Position numbers and translations under genes: made by a program. The notes under the pieces are model-generated. The model was not told where the DNA came from, did not search any database, and saw nothing but the letters and a program-made list of their open reading frames with translations. Below are positions 54,869 through 64,000 of a stretch of 64,000 nt of DNA, one piece after another (the stretch's first letter is position 1; each line of letters opens with the position of its first letter). Source of the stretch: Pseudoalteromonas aurantia 208 (GTDB lineage: Bacteria > Pseudomonadota > Gammaproteobacteria > Enterobacterales > Alteromonadaceae); assembly GCF_014858725.1 (NCBI RefSeq), contig NZ_AQGV01000012.1, forward strand, positions 1,612,001-1,676,000. The letters are read 5' to 3'.

Positions 54869-54883
54869 AATATGACAGTGGCT
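54860..54883 (+). terminator. Hairpin at the end of the chorismate mutase gene
   Basis: AGCCACTG / CAGTGGCT, an 8-bp stem that includes the stop codon. A second small stem CGTGCT-ATC-AGCACG follows at about 54894-54908, facing ttcA from the other side. Weak T-tracts. Confidence 0.6.
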
Positions 54884-54910
54884 CGTTAACGAACGTGCTA
54901 TCAGCACGCA

Positions 54911-55792
54911 TTAAATATTTGTGATATCTATAAACAAAGACTCATCAATATTTGAAGACGAGACGGTTGCTTCAGCAAATTCATATTCCGCTTTTTGCGC
55001 TGCTCGATCGATTGGTAAGTTAATAAAATCAAATAAGTCTCTATCCGCCAGTTGGCTTGGACTTACATTTTGTATTGATTTAAAAATACTCTCCACGCGC
55101 CCGGGGGTTTTAGTATCCCAATCAACCAACATGGCTTTGATATTCTGTCGTTGTAAGTTTTCTTGTGAACCACACAGATTACAAGGAATAATTGGGAATT
55201 GTTTATACTCTGCGTATTTAATCAAATCGTCTTCGCGACAATAGGTCAATGGTCTGATCACTACATTTCGGCCATCATCTGAACGCAATTTTGGCGGCAT
55301 TGCTTTTAGTCGAGCACCGTGGAACATATTTAGAAACATGGTTTCAACAATGTCATCTAGATGGTGACCCAGCGCGATTTTAGTTGCACCAATTTTTTCT
55401 GCAAACGAATATAAAGTGCCTCGTCTTAAACGAGAGCAAAGTCCACATGTCGTTTTGCCTTCAGGCACCTTTTGTTTTACAACCGAATAGGTGTCTTTAT
55501 CAACAATGTAATAAGGAATATCAAGACTTTCAAAGTATTCCGGTAAAATGTGCTCGGGAAAGCCAGGCTGTTTTTGATCAAGATTAACCGCTACAACATC
55601 AAATTTGATCGGCGCAACTTTTTGCAAACTCAAAAGTATATCCAGCATCGCAAATGAATCTTTACCGCCACTAATACACGCCATGACTACGTCATTTTCT
55701 TCTATCATGTTGTAATCTACAACCGCATTACCAACATTCTTTCTGAGACGTTTATGCAGTTTAGTGATTTCAGGTGTTTCTTTTTGAGTCAT
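54911..55792 (-). CDS. ttcA: tRNA 2-thiocytidine synthetase TtcA
   Basis: About 293 residues from [16 protein letters not shown], preceded by GGGAAGCC; longer in-frame starts give an extension without family similarity. The PP-loop [14 protein letters not shown] activates cytidine-32 of certain tRNAs with ATP. The two CxxC pairs, [15 protein letters not shown] and [14 protein letters not shown], bind the iron-sulfur cluster essential for thiolation. Normal length for the family. Confidence 0.96.
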   Translation of the reverse strand: MTQKETPEITKLHKRLRKNVGNAVVDYNMIEENDVVMACISGGKDSFAMLDILLSLQKVAPIKFDVVAVNLDQKQPGFPEHILPEYFESLDIPYYIVDKDTYSVVKQKVPEGKTTCGLCSRLRRGTLYSFAEKIGATKIALGHHLDDIVETMFLNMFHGARLKAMPPKLRSDDGRNVVIRPLTYCREDDLIKYAEYKQFPIIPCNLCGSQENLQRQNIKAMLVDWDTKTPGRVESIFKSIQNVSPSQLADRDLFDFINLPIDRAAQKAEYEFAEATVSSSNIDESLFIDITNI

Positions 55793-56012
55793 TGCAGGCT
55801 TCCCACATCGCCAGTTCACCGACGCCGCGTTATCAAATAAAATTACAGGGCGCGAATTATACGGGTTTTTACCTACGGTTGGAATACTCATAAATAGATT
55901 CTAATTGACCATGAAACTACTTTTAATGAATGCAAAAAGCAGTAATTATTTGCTAAGTCCCATAAAACCTACTTTCCTTAAGGTGATAAAACTCATAATT
56001 AAACAAGGAACC

Positions 56013-56255
56013 ATGATGATATTACGAATAGCTCTTGTACTGAGTACGCTTTTTACACTTTCAGCTTGCTCTGACGCAGCACCGGTTCCGGTCGGTGAAT
56101 GTGCCAAAGTCGTTGCACATGCAAAAAAAGTATTAGGGGATAAAGCACCGAGTACCGCAGATATGACAAAGCAATGTAAAGAAGCCAGTGATGAAGCGCG
56201 AGGATGTGTGTTAGCGGCGAGCAAAGCCATGAAAATTTTAAGCTGTGATATGTAG
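56013..56255 (+). CDS. Small lipoprotein, cysteine-containing
   Basis: About 80 residues from the MMILRIAL start preceded by AAGGAACC. Lipobox LSAC. The short mature part has four cysteines (GECAKVV, KQCKEAS, RGCVLAA, LSCDM), likely two disulfides, in a helical framework. No family recognised. Sits between ttcA (divergent) and ppiC (convergent). Confidence 0.75.
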   Translation: MMILRIALVLSTLFTLSACSDAAPVPVGECAKVVAHAKKVLGDKAPSTADMTKQCKEASDEARGCVLAASKAMKILSCDM

Positions 56256-56340
56256 GCCGTAGTAATGGCCAACCAGTGTTAGCCACTTAAAGAGAAATTT
56301 GTTAGAAGGTCAGCAAGCACAACCTTCTAACAAAAACAAA

Positions 56341-56619
56341 TCATGTACGATAGAGTATCTTTATCACATGCCAACCAAAACGTGTTTTAACTAGGTGGGG
56401 TTCTAAGATCTCAGCGCCAAATGCAACTTTATCGAACTGTGGCACCATTTGACCACGCTTAAATTCACCTAAATCTCCACCTTTTTTGCCCGATGGGCAT
56501 GTTGAGTGCTTCTTTGCAAGAACTTGAAACTTTGCACCCTTTTTAAGTTGTTTAATAATGTCTTCAGCAAGCTCTTTGTGCTTCACTAGAATATGTAATG
56601 CATGCGCCGTGTTTGCCAT
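56341..56619 (-). CDS. ppiC: Parvulin peptidyl-prolyl isomerase
   Basis: 92 residues from [17 protein letters not shown], the exact size of E. coli PpiC. Conserved rotamase motifs: SALHIL-type [40 protein letters not shown] and [12 protein letters not shown]. Cytoplasmic single-domain foldase. A longer in-frame extension lacks family similarity. Confidence 0.96.
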   Translation of the reverse strand: MANTAHALHILVKHKELAEDIIKQLKKGAKFQVLAKKHSTCPSGKKGGDLGEFKRGQMVPQFDKVAFGAEILEPHLVKTRFGWHVIKILYRT

Positions 56620-56837
56620 AATTGCACCTATCGATATAAAAAACGGGCGAAGTATACCATATTGAAAACGACTCATTTCAAGATAAAATTATAAACCCCG
56701 TTAAAATTGATAGCAAAAAGTAAATGATGTAAAGTTAAAGCCTCAAACGAGTTAACTTTTAGTCCATCACATACAATAAGGTTCATTTATTTTTGAAGGC
56801 AACTTAAATGCCATGATTGATTTAATAAGGAGTAATA

Positions 56838-58670
56838 ATGGTATCGGTCATTCACGCAAAAACTTACAGCTATAGCGCAATAATTCTCACATCCCTATTT
56901 TTAATATCGGGGTGTGGGGACAGTAGTGATGAGAGTAGCGCAACGAGTAAACCAACTGTTGATCCAAGAAATACGATTAGCTTCTCGGATGCACGTGCTG
57001 ATTTTGACACTAAATTACTCCAAGTTGCCAACGATACTCCGGAGTTTAACCTGAGAGTAGGATTAAGTGCATATGAGGTAGGATCGTTTCTACAAGATGG
57101 TGCATTACATGGTAGCTTGGATATTGCAGACCAACAATTAACTCTGAATTCTTTTGAAGAGATCAGCTATCGTTTTGAACTAGACGAAAAAGATGCTTCC
57201 TACAAAGATGCCGATACATCATTAAAAGTGATCCCTGGGTTCTCATTTACCCTTGGTGCAGGAAGTAATAACGCCAAAGTTAAAACCATCAACTACACAA
57301 TATCCCTGTCAGATATTACATTAACCAAACTTAAAAACCCTGTACATGCAATTTTATCTGGTGGCAGTGATACCGGCGCAGCAAATGAATTTATCTATGG
57401 GGTATACAGCGCAAAAATAAAATATGGTATTTCGTTTTATGATGAATATGCTAAAGAAATCACACTAGGAGCAGGGTTTGAAACCGACCTGTTTAGTGCT
57501 GAAACAAATGTCAAAAAGTCTTCAAGTAGCCAAATTTCATCAAAATATAAATTTGAGAGTGTGGAACCTGTTCAAATAGGCTTTTTAAAGCGAAATATTG
57601 CCAGTATTAACCGGATCCCAACATCATTGAAGCTTGCGCTCGATCCTAATAATGCAAATTTAATAAATATAACTTGGAAGGCTGTCGAAAATGCAAGCTA
57701 CTACAATATATTTCAATCAGAGACCGCGGGGATTAATGCCAACTCCACTTCTACATATAGTCAGAAAATAACTGTTGAGGATCCATTTTATACCTTTGAA
57801 GGTGAGCCAAATCAATCATATTATTTCAAAGTGTCTTCCACAGTTAATCGCCAAGAAAGTGAAACTGGGCTTGAAGATGGCATTCAAACAATCCCTGGAG
57901 ATGAAACACCACCTGGTGATGGGCCAATTGATGGCGGTGGAAATAGTAAACAACCTGAAGTAGAACCGAATAATGATATAAATTCAGCACAAGAGATCCA
58001 AGCAGGCGTTGTATCAGGTCAAAAAACAACGGCGCAAGATTATAATGATGTGTTTAAGCTCATTCCTTCAAAAACAGCTTTAGATTTCAAAGTCATCCAT
58101 GAAAAGCAATATAGTGCAACAAGTGATTATGATATTTATATATATAACCACAATGAAGAGCTTATCCACTCTTTCCCATCATATAATGGAGAAAATGATC
58201 AACATATTATTGGTGTAGAAAAAAACAAGCCGGTATACATAAAAATGAACATGAAAAACGACACCACGATTAACGATAGATATAACCTGGAACTCGGTTT
58301 TTTAAATTATAACTACGAACTAGAGCCTAATAACGCTTTATCTGATGCCAACTTACTTCTCAATAACACAACGAAACGTGGCTCTCGGAGCTTCAGACGT
58401 GACTATCGCGACTACTATTACATCAATACCGAATCAAACACGCTACGTGTTAAGTTCACTCATTCAGATAAATTGAGCGCATCAAGTAATTATACAATCT
58501 ACATTTACAATGCAACCGAAGAGCAAATAAGTAAAGTGACAGCAGAAAATGGAATGGATGTTGACTTTAATATTGGTGTTGAACAAGGTAGTCGAATATA
58601 TATTCGCGTTGACATAGACGGCGATAACTCTAGAGATATTCACTATTCTATAAATGCCAGCTTTGAGTAA
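56838..58670 (+). CDS. Exported lipoprotein with FN3-like and two PPC-type domains
   Basis: 610 residues, preceded by AAGGAG. Lipobox FLISGC (cysteine ~27). A large first domain (residues ~45-265) is unrecognised. A fibronectin-III-like segment follows (NLINITWKAVENASYYNIFQ), then a proline/glycine linker (GDETPPGDGPIDGGG). Two tandem bacterial pre-peptidase C-terminal-like domains end it, each starting with EPNN (VEPNNDINSAQEI and LEPNNALSDANLL) and containing SDYDIYIYN / SNYTIYIYN. Surface or outer-membrane exposure is likely. It lies 37 bp before the small double-glycine peptide gene, so they may be co-transcribed. Confidence 0.88.
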   Translation: MVSVIHAKTYSYSAIILTSLFLISGCGDSSDESSATSKPTVDPRNTISFSDARADFDTKLLQVANDTPEFNLRVGLSAYEVGSFLQDGALHGSLDIADQQLTLNSFEEISYRFELDEKDASYKDADTSLKVIPGFSFTLGAGSNNAKVKTINYTISLSDITLTKLKNPVHAILSGGSDTGAANEFIYGVYSAKIKYGISFYDEYAKEITLGAGFETDLFSAETNVKKSSSSQISSKYKFESVEPVQIGFLKRNIASINRIPTSLKLALDPNNANLINITWKAVENASYYNIFQSETAGINANSTSTYSQKITVEDPFYTFEGEPNQSYYFKVSSTVNRQESETGLEDGIQTIPGDETPPGDGPIDGGGNSKQPEVEPNNDINSAQEIQAGVVSGQKTTAQDYNDVFKLIPSKTALDFKVIHEKQYSATSDYDIYIYNHNEELIHSFPSYNGENDQHIIGVEKNKPVYIKMNMKNDTTINDRYNLELGFLNYNYELEPNNALSDANLLLNNTTKRGSRSFRRDYRDYYYINTESNTLRVKFTHSDKLSASSNYTIYIYNATEEQISKVTAENGMDVDFNIGVEQGSRIYIRVDIDGDNSRDIHYSINASFE

Positions 58671-58707
58671 GAGTAAATCAACTTTAACCGCAAAAAAGGA
58701 AATTACG

Positions 58708-58902
58708 ATGAATTTAAAATTAAAAAAGAACAAAATAAAAAATCTGTCTAATAATACTGTTATCGAAAAAAATGCCACGCCGATGATTGCAGGTGGCAGA
58801 GGTTCTGAGATATATGTATGTTTTTCTAATATCCAACACTGTGGGGCTTCTAGACACCCTAATGCCTGCCAGCCTTCACAACATGTAACTGTATGTACAT
58901 AA
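58708..58902 (+). CDS. Double-glycine-leader peptide, candidate bacteriocin or RiPP precursor
   Basis: 64 residues. AAGGA lies eight bases before the ATG. The leader (residues 1-30) is K/N-rich, with MNLKLKKNKIKNLS and ends TPMIAGG, matching the double-glycine leaders cut by C39-peptidase transporters. The 34-residue core carries four cysteines (38, 45, 54, 63) in YVCFSNIQHCGASRH and PNACQPSQHVTVCT. Two disulfides or modified rings are possible. No lanthionine synthetase, YcaO, radical-SAM or C39 transporter gene is in the window. Overlaps no other gene and ends at a strong hairpin. Confidence 0.75.
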   Translation: MNLKLKKNKIKNLSNNTVIEKNATPMIAGGRGSEIYVCFSNIQHCGASRHPNACQPSQHVTVCT

Positions 58903-58918
58903 AATAAATTATATCTGT

Positions 58919-58942
58919 GGGAATGCTATTTACAGCATTCCC
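58919..58942 (+). terminator. Terminator after the double-glycine peptide gene
   Basis: Perfect 9-bp stem GGGAATGCT / AGCATTCCC with loop ATTTAC, followed by TTATT. 17 bp after the stop. Confidence 0.85.
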
Positions 58943-59069
58943 TTATTAGCCACAAGGTAACTACCTAGTGACAACTTCAATACTCGGCCTTCGCTCCAAC
59001 GCTTCTTTGAATATTCACCCACAACACTCTAAAGCTTTAGTTCGGCCTATATGCTAACGGAACTTGCCA

Positions 59070-59701
59070 ATGAAGATGTTCTGCTTTGTCATTTTGTTGT
59101 TATTTTTAAAAGACGTAACCGCACAAAGCACCAATGACAAGCTAAAAGAAGCGAAAGATTACTTAACTGTAAATCCCGCTCACTCACTCACCATTCTTCA
59201 GGCAATACCTAATATCAACGCGCTGTCAGTAAAACAGCAAATACAATGGCACATTATTACCATGCGCGCATCAGTACCAACAGATAACCCCGACATGCTT
59301 ATTGACCCTTTAGAAGCTATTTTTTATCACTATCAACATCCTTATTTTATTGAACACATCAACACGATCACCCGTGCTTTAGGTATCTGGTTGCATAAAA
59401 ACAACCCGCTTATTGAGGTGCAAAAAAGCTTAGAATGTTCCTAAAACCAAGCTAAAAATGACAGGCTAAGTTTAAATTAAGCAATAGCTTAGCGTTCGTA
59501 ACCAGGCACATCAATGATTTAGGTGTCGCAAACACACACTATATTAAAGCAAAGAAGCTAACGCACCGAGATAATATTTTAGCAATAATTGAAAATAACC
59601 AAAGAATGATTGCGCTAGAGGCAGGTAATATTAAGCGAGTGGAGAGCCACTTTCGATTGGCTTTAATAGAACTAGGGTTTGCATGGCGACATATCAGTTA
59701 A
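59070..59701 (+). pseudogene. Decayed exported TPR-like gene
   Basis: The first open part (59070-59444, ~124 residues) has a signal peptide (FVILLLFLKDVTA) and a helical, TPR-like start (TNDKLKEAKDYLTVNPAHSL). After a stop and a stretch of disrupted sequence a second frame (59471-59701) gives ~76 residues with repeat-like helices (LAFVTRHINDLGVANTHYIK, ENNQRMIALEAGNIKRVESH, FRLALIELGFAWRH) and no start codon of its own. Together they look like remains of a longer exported TPR protein, perhaps the sensor of a GGDEF protein, with the middle lost. The parts could be two unrelated chance frames. Confidence 0.5.
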
Positions 59702-60033
59702 TATGTAGACAAAAAATATAATTTATTATCCTTTTAGCTCATATATAGCGTTACATAAGCATTATAAAACATCATCTCCACAAGGCGATTAGAAGATCAA
59801 TCCACAAAGAGAAAAGCAAAAGTAAGCTTTAAAAACAAAGTTTTATATAAATAAAAACTTATAATAACTTCATAAATTTGAACATAGCAATGAACCTCCG
59901 ACCTGATTTTGGGTATATTTACAGTGAAAGCGTTCTCAATATATATTGCGTTCTGCCACCTCAGAGGCAGGATCTAAAAACTCAATATTTGAGTAAAATA
60001 ATTATTAAAAAATAAGATGGAGATACTAGAGTT
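59702..60033. other. Upstream region of the TonB-dependent receptor gene
   Basis: 330 bp of AT-rich DNA without a gene. It should hold the receptor promoter; GGAGATACTAGAGTT immediately before the ATG provides the ribosome-binding site. No Fur-box or other operator could be read with confidence. Confidence 0.4.
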
Positions 60034-62889
60034 ATGAGGTTTAAGAACTCCCCAATAACGCTTGCTTTGATAAGTGCATTAACTGCAATTCCAACTTACG
60101 CAGAAGAAGTTAAGGGCCAATCAGAAGCAAATGATACAATTGACCGCATTCAGGTTACAGGCTCACGTATTGCTCGTATCAATACACACACACCATCGCC
60201 TGTGATCAGTGTTGATGCTGAAGCAGTCAAAGCCTCAGGTTATTTAAACATAAATGAATTATTAACCGAGTTGCCGCAGTTCGTTTTTGGTGTAGGTACC
60301 GCCTCTAGTAACCAAGATGGATTCTCAAATGCCGGTCTAAATGCTGCAAACTTACGTAATTTAGGGACCGAAAGAACACTAACGTTAATCAATGGACGTC
60401 GTGTAGTACAATCTACCTACGACACGGGAGAGATGGTCACTGATACCAGTTATATTCCAACCGAATTAATTGATCGGATTGACATACTAACTGGAGGCGC
60501 GGCATCTACATATGGTGCAGATGCAGTCGCTGGTGTAGTTAACTATGTGATGAAAAAGAATTATGAAGGCACTAAAATATCTGGACAATATGGTGGCTCT
60601 GCGGTTGGTGATGGTGAAGAAAGTACTTTCACGATCACCACGGGCCATAATTTTGATGATCAGCGAGGTAATGTTGTATTCTCTTTAGATTATTATAATC
60701 AGGAGAGAGCAAAAGATAGCAATCGTCCTGGTTCTGGCACAACTCGTTGGATCAATAACCCACTAAGTACAGGCACTGGCGATGGCCACTCAAATAAAAT
60801 TGTAGGTACAAACCTTGGTTGGCCAGATTATAATGTCGTTGGTCAGCTAATGGGAGTTTGGGACGCAGATAACGACAGAACAAACTATTATGATATTTCA
60901 GGCGATGAAGCCCTATACATGTACAATAGTAACGATAAAGTGGGGCCTTTTTACATACAAAACAGTGACAGTGCACAAGGATATGAGCTAGACACATTTG
61001 CTATGACGCGCAACCCTTTTGAACGCCATACCGCCTACTTACTTTTCAACTATGAATTAGACGACAATACCAGTCTTACCACTGATTTTCGTTACACCAA
61101 GGTCGAATCAAATTTACTTTCTTCACCCGAGTTCAACTATGGTCAACGTTTTATAAATATTAATGATTTTGCACAAAGCAACCTCGTTTTACCAAGCCAT
61201 GTACAAAACTTACTAGCTCAAGATGATGGCTACTTTCAAACCTCTGTAGGTTTATACGAGTTAGGTCCACGCAAAGCAGCAGTTGAGCGTGATTTATTTG
61301 CTTTCTCAGCCACGCTAGAAGGGGAGTTTGAAAATGGTTGGGTTTGGGATGCTTACGCTTCCAGTGGTGTGACACACAATGATAGCTTATTTTTTAATAG
61401 AACAGACAAACGCCGTCTACCTCGAAATGGCTATCAAACCTTAAGTGCTAGCGGTGAGATATGCAATGGTAACAACTGCCCTGCTTTTAACCCTTTACTC
61501 CCCATGTCACAAGAAACAATTGATTACGTTAGAGTTGCGCCTTATGGAAGTCAAATAAAGTCAGAGCAACATACATTTGCCTTTACTACATCAGGTGATT
61601 TGTTGGAATTACCCTATGGCGCCTTAGCTTTTGCCGCGGGGGCTGAAGTTCGCCGTGAATCTTTAGAGTTAAATACAGATGAAGCTTGGCAAAATTCAAA
61701 AATAACAGGGTCAAGTCGATTACCTTGGGATGCAGGTAGAACAATTAAAGAGCTTTATTTTGAATTAGAAGCGCCAGTACTTGGTGATACATTCTTAGTT
61801 GAGGAGTTAGTATTAAGTGCAGCTGGTCGAGTCTCTGATTATACCTACTCAGGAAAACATAATACATGGAAGCTTGGCGCAACATGGACCATTATTGATG
61901 GCCTAGCTATGCGCTCTACCCTAGCACATACAGTACGTGCACCGCAGCTAGTAGAGCAATTTCGTGCAGCTAGCCTTGGCTGGAGGGCAAATATAGAAGA
62001 TCCATGCGATAAACTACAAATAGCCAATGCAGCTAACAGTGACCGAGCGAAAACAATCAGTAATTGTAAAGCATTTGGTATTACTGACCCCGAAAGTTGG
62101 GATTCTCCAACAGCGACTGATGGTGGTGTTAATTCAATTAGTGGTGGTAATATTGCTTTACAACCAGAGAAAGCTGACACCTTAACGGTAGGGTTAGTAT
62201 ATACACCCAACTTTATAGATAATTTATCACTCACTGTAGATTATTTTGATATTGATCTAACCAATGCAATGCAATCAACAGGCATACAAAACTCTCTCGA
62301 TAAATGTGCAACAGCTGACGATATTAATTCTGATATTTATTGCGCACTGGTTAATCGTAATAGCACAGGACAAATCGATTCTGTATTAAATGCTGTAGTC
62401 AACCAAGCATTAAGGGGCAGACGTGCCGTTGATTTCGAAGTCTCTTATTTACGTAACTTAGAAAGCTATGGCGAAATCGATTTCTCTATATATGTCACTA
62501 AGCTAATTCATTCAACAAGTAGAGACTCCATTGATAATGACGAAGAAGAGTTTAGAGGTATTGGAACCTTTAACTCAAATTTGAGGGGTCGCTTAACGAT
62601 GACTTATCGATATGAAGATATCAGTATCAATTGGATAACAAACTATGCGGAAGGCGTTCAAGTTGATATTGACGGCACTTATGATTTATATGAAAAGCCC
62701 TTTACAGAAGATGCTCTCAAGCATGACGTAAGAATCGCTTATAAAGCAACAGATAACACGAATCTTTATTTCGGCATAAGGAACGTCTTTGATAAAACAT
62801 ATTACGATCACCCTACAACAGCCTCAGGCCTAGGTCAGTATGATTCCATGGGACGGTTCTTTTATGGTGGGATTTCATACGAATTTTAA
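60034..62889 (+). CDS. TonB-dependent outer-membrane receptor
   Basis: 951 residues. Signal peptide (SPITLALISALTAIPTYAEE), then a TonB-box-like/early region DRIQVTGSRI, a plug domain with ASGYLNINELLTELPQFVFG, LRNLGTERTLTLINGRRVV and DRIDILTGGAASTYGADAVA (the classic plug ends) and a 22-stranded barrel whose last strand finishes YGGISYEF with terminal F. This long 'GSRI...GGAASTYGADAVAGVVN' type is used for carbohydrates, peptides or other nutrients in marine Alteromonadales. A CadC-like sensor gene follows, which may control it. Confidence 0.95.
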   Translation: MRFKNSPITLALISALTAIPTYAEEVKGQSEANDTIDRIQVTGSRIARINTHTPSPVISVDAEAVKASGYLNINELLTELPQFVFGVGTASSNQDGFSNAGLNAANLRNLGTERTLTLINGRRVVQSTYDTGEMVTDTSYIPTELIDRIDILTGGAASTYGADAVAGVVNYVMKKNYEGTKISGQYGGSAVGDGEESTFTITTGHNFDDQRGNVVFSLDYYNQERAKDSNRPGSGTTRWINNPLSTGTGDGHSNKIVGTNLGWPDYNVVGQLMGVWDADNDRTNYYDISGDEALYMYNSNDKVGPFYIQNSDSAQGYELDTFAMTRNPFERHTAYLLFNYELDDNTSLTTDFRYTKVESNLLSSPEFNYGQRFININDFAQSNLVLPSHVQNLLAQDDGYFQTSVGLYELGPRKAAVERDLFAFSATLEGEFENGWVWDAYASSGVTHNDSLFFNRTDKRRLPRNGYQTLSASGEICNGNNCPAFNPLLPMSQETIDYVRVAPYGSQIKSEQHTFAFTTSGDLLELPYGALAFAAGAEVRRESLELNTDEAWQNSKITGSSRLPWDAGRTIKELYFELEAPVLGDTFLVEELVLSAAGRVSDYTYSGKHNTWKLGATWTIIDGLAMRSTLAHTVRAPQLVEQFRAASLGWRANIEDPCDKLQIANAANSDRAKTISNCKAFGITDPESWDSPTATDGGVNSISGGNIALQPEKADTLTVGLVYTPNFIDNLSLTVDYFDIDLTNAMQSTGIQNSLDKCATADDINSDIYCALVNRNSTGQIDSVLNAVVNQALRGRRAVDFEVSYLRNLESYGEIDFSIYVTKLIHSTSRDSIDNDEEEFRGIGTFNSNLRGRLTMTYRYEDISINWITNYAEGVQVDIDGTYDLYEKPFTEDALKHDVRIAYKATDNTNLYFGIRNVFDKTYYDHPTTASGLGQYDSMGRFFYGGISYEF

Positions 62890-63329
62890 TATGATTTAAA
62901 AAGAAACGGTGAGATTAAGTAGTGTTTTAACCGAATCATTAACAGACTATATGTTTTTTAAATAAATTTAATTTCATAGTGTTGGTAAAGTAAATAAGGA
63001 TCATTTAATTTACCAATTATACCCCCCTTAAGCCACTCTCTTGAGTGGCTTATTTAACAACCAAAAAACACAACAAATCCACTGAAAACATAAAAACCCA
63101 TTAAAACCCAAGCTCATTTCAATTTTTATAATCCTAAATTTCACAGATAATTAATCATCCACATATACATCAACCCTAGTTTTTAACATAACAAACGCAA
63201 AAAATTCAAATTTGCTCAACAAGATCAATTAACGTATCCTATTGATAAAACATGTTACCTTTAAAATAAAAATAAGCTATTTATCTAAAACCCCAAGAAT
63301 TAATTTGTATTAGCTAACAAGTAATAATT
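62890..63329. other. Intergenic region with a terminator hairpin
   Basis: TAAGCCACTC / GAGTGGCTTA (63029-63052) with a TCTT loop is a terminator for the receptor gene. The remainder is strongly AT-rich and must include the promoter of the following regulator. No gene. Confidence 0.6.
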
Positions 63330-64000
63330 ATGATTGATATCGAAAAACCTTTTAAACTCGAAAACATTACTGTCCACCCTAAAACTGATGAGCTGAGTTA
63401 TTGTGGAAAAACCATTGCAATCAAGTCGATGGCTATGAAAGTGATCTGCTACTTTGCAAAAAACAAAGATATTGTCATTAGTCGAGACTGTTTACGTAAT
63501 GACCTATGGCAAAACCCCACGACATCAAATCATACGATTAATAACCATATCTATAGCTTGCGACAATCACTTGCTCAACTCGATGATCAAACAAAGTTTT
63601 TTCATACTGTCACAGGCACTAAAAATGGTTATCGATTACTCGCTGACGTTACGCAAGAAACAATTCAACCAATATCATCTAGTACAGGTTTAAACGCATC
63701 AAAATTAAGTGATGAAAGAGCACATAATAAAAATAAATTAAATAAAACAAAATTACGTTCATTGATTTTACCATCATTTTTAATTGTAACTTGTATTATT
63801 ATATTCCTTTCTCAAGAGACTAAGTTCTATAACCACGCTACTGCACTCACTAGCCACGCGGGTCAAGAACAAAACCCTGCGATCAGCCTAGATGGTGATA
63901 TAATCATTTATGCCAATCGGACACGTAGACCTTTTACTTGGGAGCTCTATGCCAGTAAAGTCCAAACCCCTTTGCAGCCGACTAAAGTATTTAGTTCTAT
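63330..64000 (+). CDS. CadC-like transmembrane transcriptional regulator, amino-terminal part
   Basis: About 223 residues before the right edge. It starts at MIDIEKPFKLENITVHP. The first ~110 residues form an OmpR/CadC-type winged helix (SRDCLRNDLWQNPTTSNHTI, NNHIYSLRQSLAQLD, TGTKNGYRLLADV). A linker leads to one transmembrane helix (SLILPSFLIVTCIIIFLSQE). The periplasmic part starts like a TolB/PD40 propeller (LTSHAGQEQNPAISLDGDII). So it is a membrane-tethered regulator sensing a periplasmic signal, with the TonB-dependent receptor a likely partner. Confidence 0.88.
   Translation, partial: MIDIEKPFKLENITVHPKTDELSYCGKTIAIKSMAMKVICYFAKNKDIVISRDCLRNDLWQNPTTSNHTINNHIYSLRQSLAQLDDQTKFFHTVTGTKNGYRLLADVTQETIQPISSSTGLNASKLSDERAHNKNKLNKTKLRSLILPSFLIVTCIIIFLSQETKFYNHATALTSHAGQEQNPAISLDGDIIIYANRTRRPFTWELYASKVQTPLQPTKVFSS

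Overview
The window looks like chromosomal DNA of a marine gammaproteobacterium of the Pseudoalteromonas/Alteromonadales type. The evidence is the ccoNOQP-fixH-ccoI-ccoS-TauE/SafE-fnr-uspE-ttcA content and order, a large TonB-dependent receptor beside a CadC-like sensor, DUF1800/DUF1501 partners, and AT-rich accessory DNA. The genus call is inference from remembered gene content, not a database search.

Layout. 1-3161 (minus): tripartite RND efflux operon (permease cut by the left edge, adaptor, outer-membrane lipoprotein). 3659-5577: small genes, including a methyltransferase/MerR divergon with a textbook 19-bp-spacer MerR promoter. 6343-12994 (plus): a compact six-gene operon: GTP cyclohydrolase II fused to a RibD-type reductase, an unrecognised 465-residue protein, a WD40 propeller protein, a sulfotransferase, a KdsC-like HAD phosphatase and a second sulfotransferase. 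It looks like a specialised-metabolite pathway starting from GTP, partly reminiscent of toxoflavin (tox) operons, and ends with a tandem nonamer repeat and a bidirectional terminator.

15115-31380: a sedentary chromosomal integron. The integrase gene (30424-31380, plus) has a perfect LexA box in front of it. Cassette-like genes run leftwards on the minus strand: mostly small membrane or secreted proteins, plus a class D beta-lactamase, an alpha/beta hydrolase and P-loop kinases. How far left the array reaches is uncertain. It is riddled with mobile DNA: one complete IS1182-type element sitting exactly in an attC core with a 3-bp duplication, two damaged copies, a REP-associated tyrosine transposase, an IS110-type remnant, and an inserted plus-strand dihydrodipicolinate-synthase-like gene with its own GntR-type operator.

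31574-38086: glycine-zipper protein, a 195-bp MITE-like repeat (second copy at 5685), an unknown 449-residue protein, a membrane-anchored cohesin-domain protein beside a secreted dockerin-domain protein, a GreA/GreB-like factor and a lipoprotein. 38397-49484: cbb3 oxidase structural and assembly genes, FNR, UspE and a two-component system. 49584-58902: DUF1800/DUF1501 pair, a phosphatase, a periplasmic chorismate mutase, ttcA, ppiC, a PPC-domain lipoprotein and a small double-glycine-leader, cysteine-containing peptide gene. 59070-64000: a decayed gene, a TonB-dependent receptor and the start of a CadC-like regulator.
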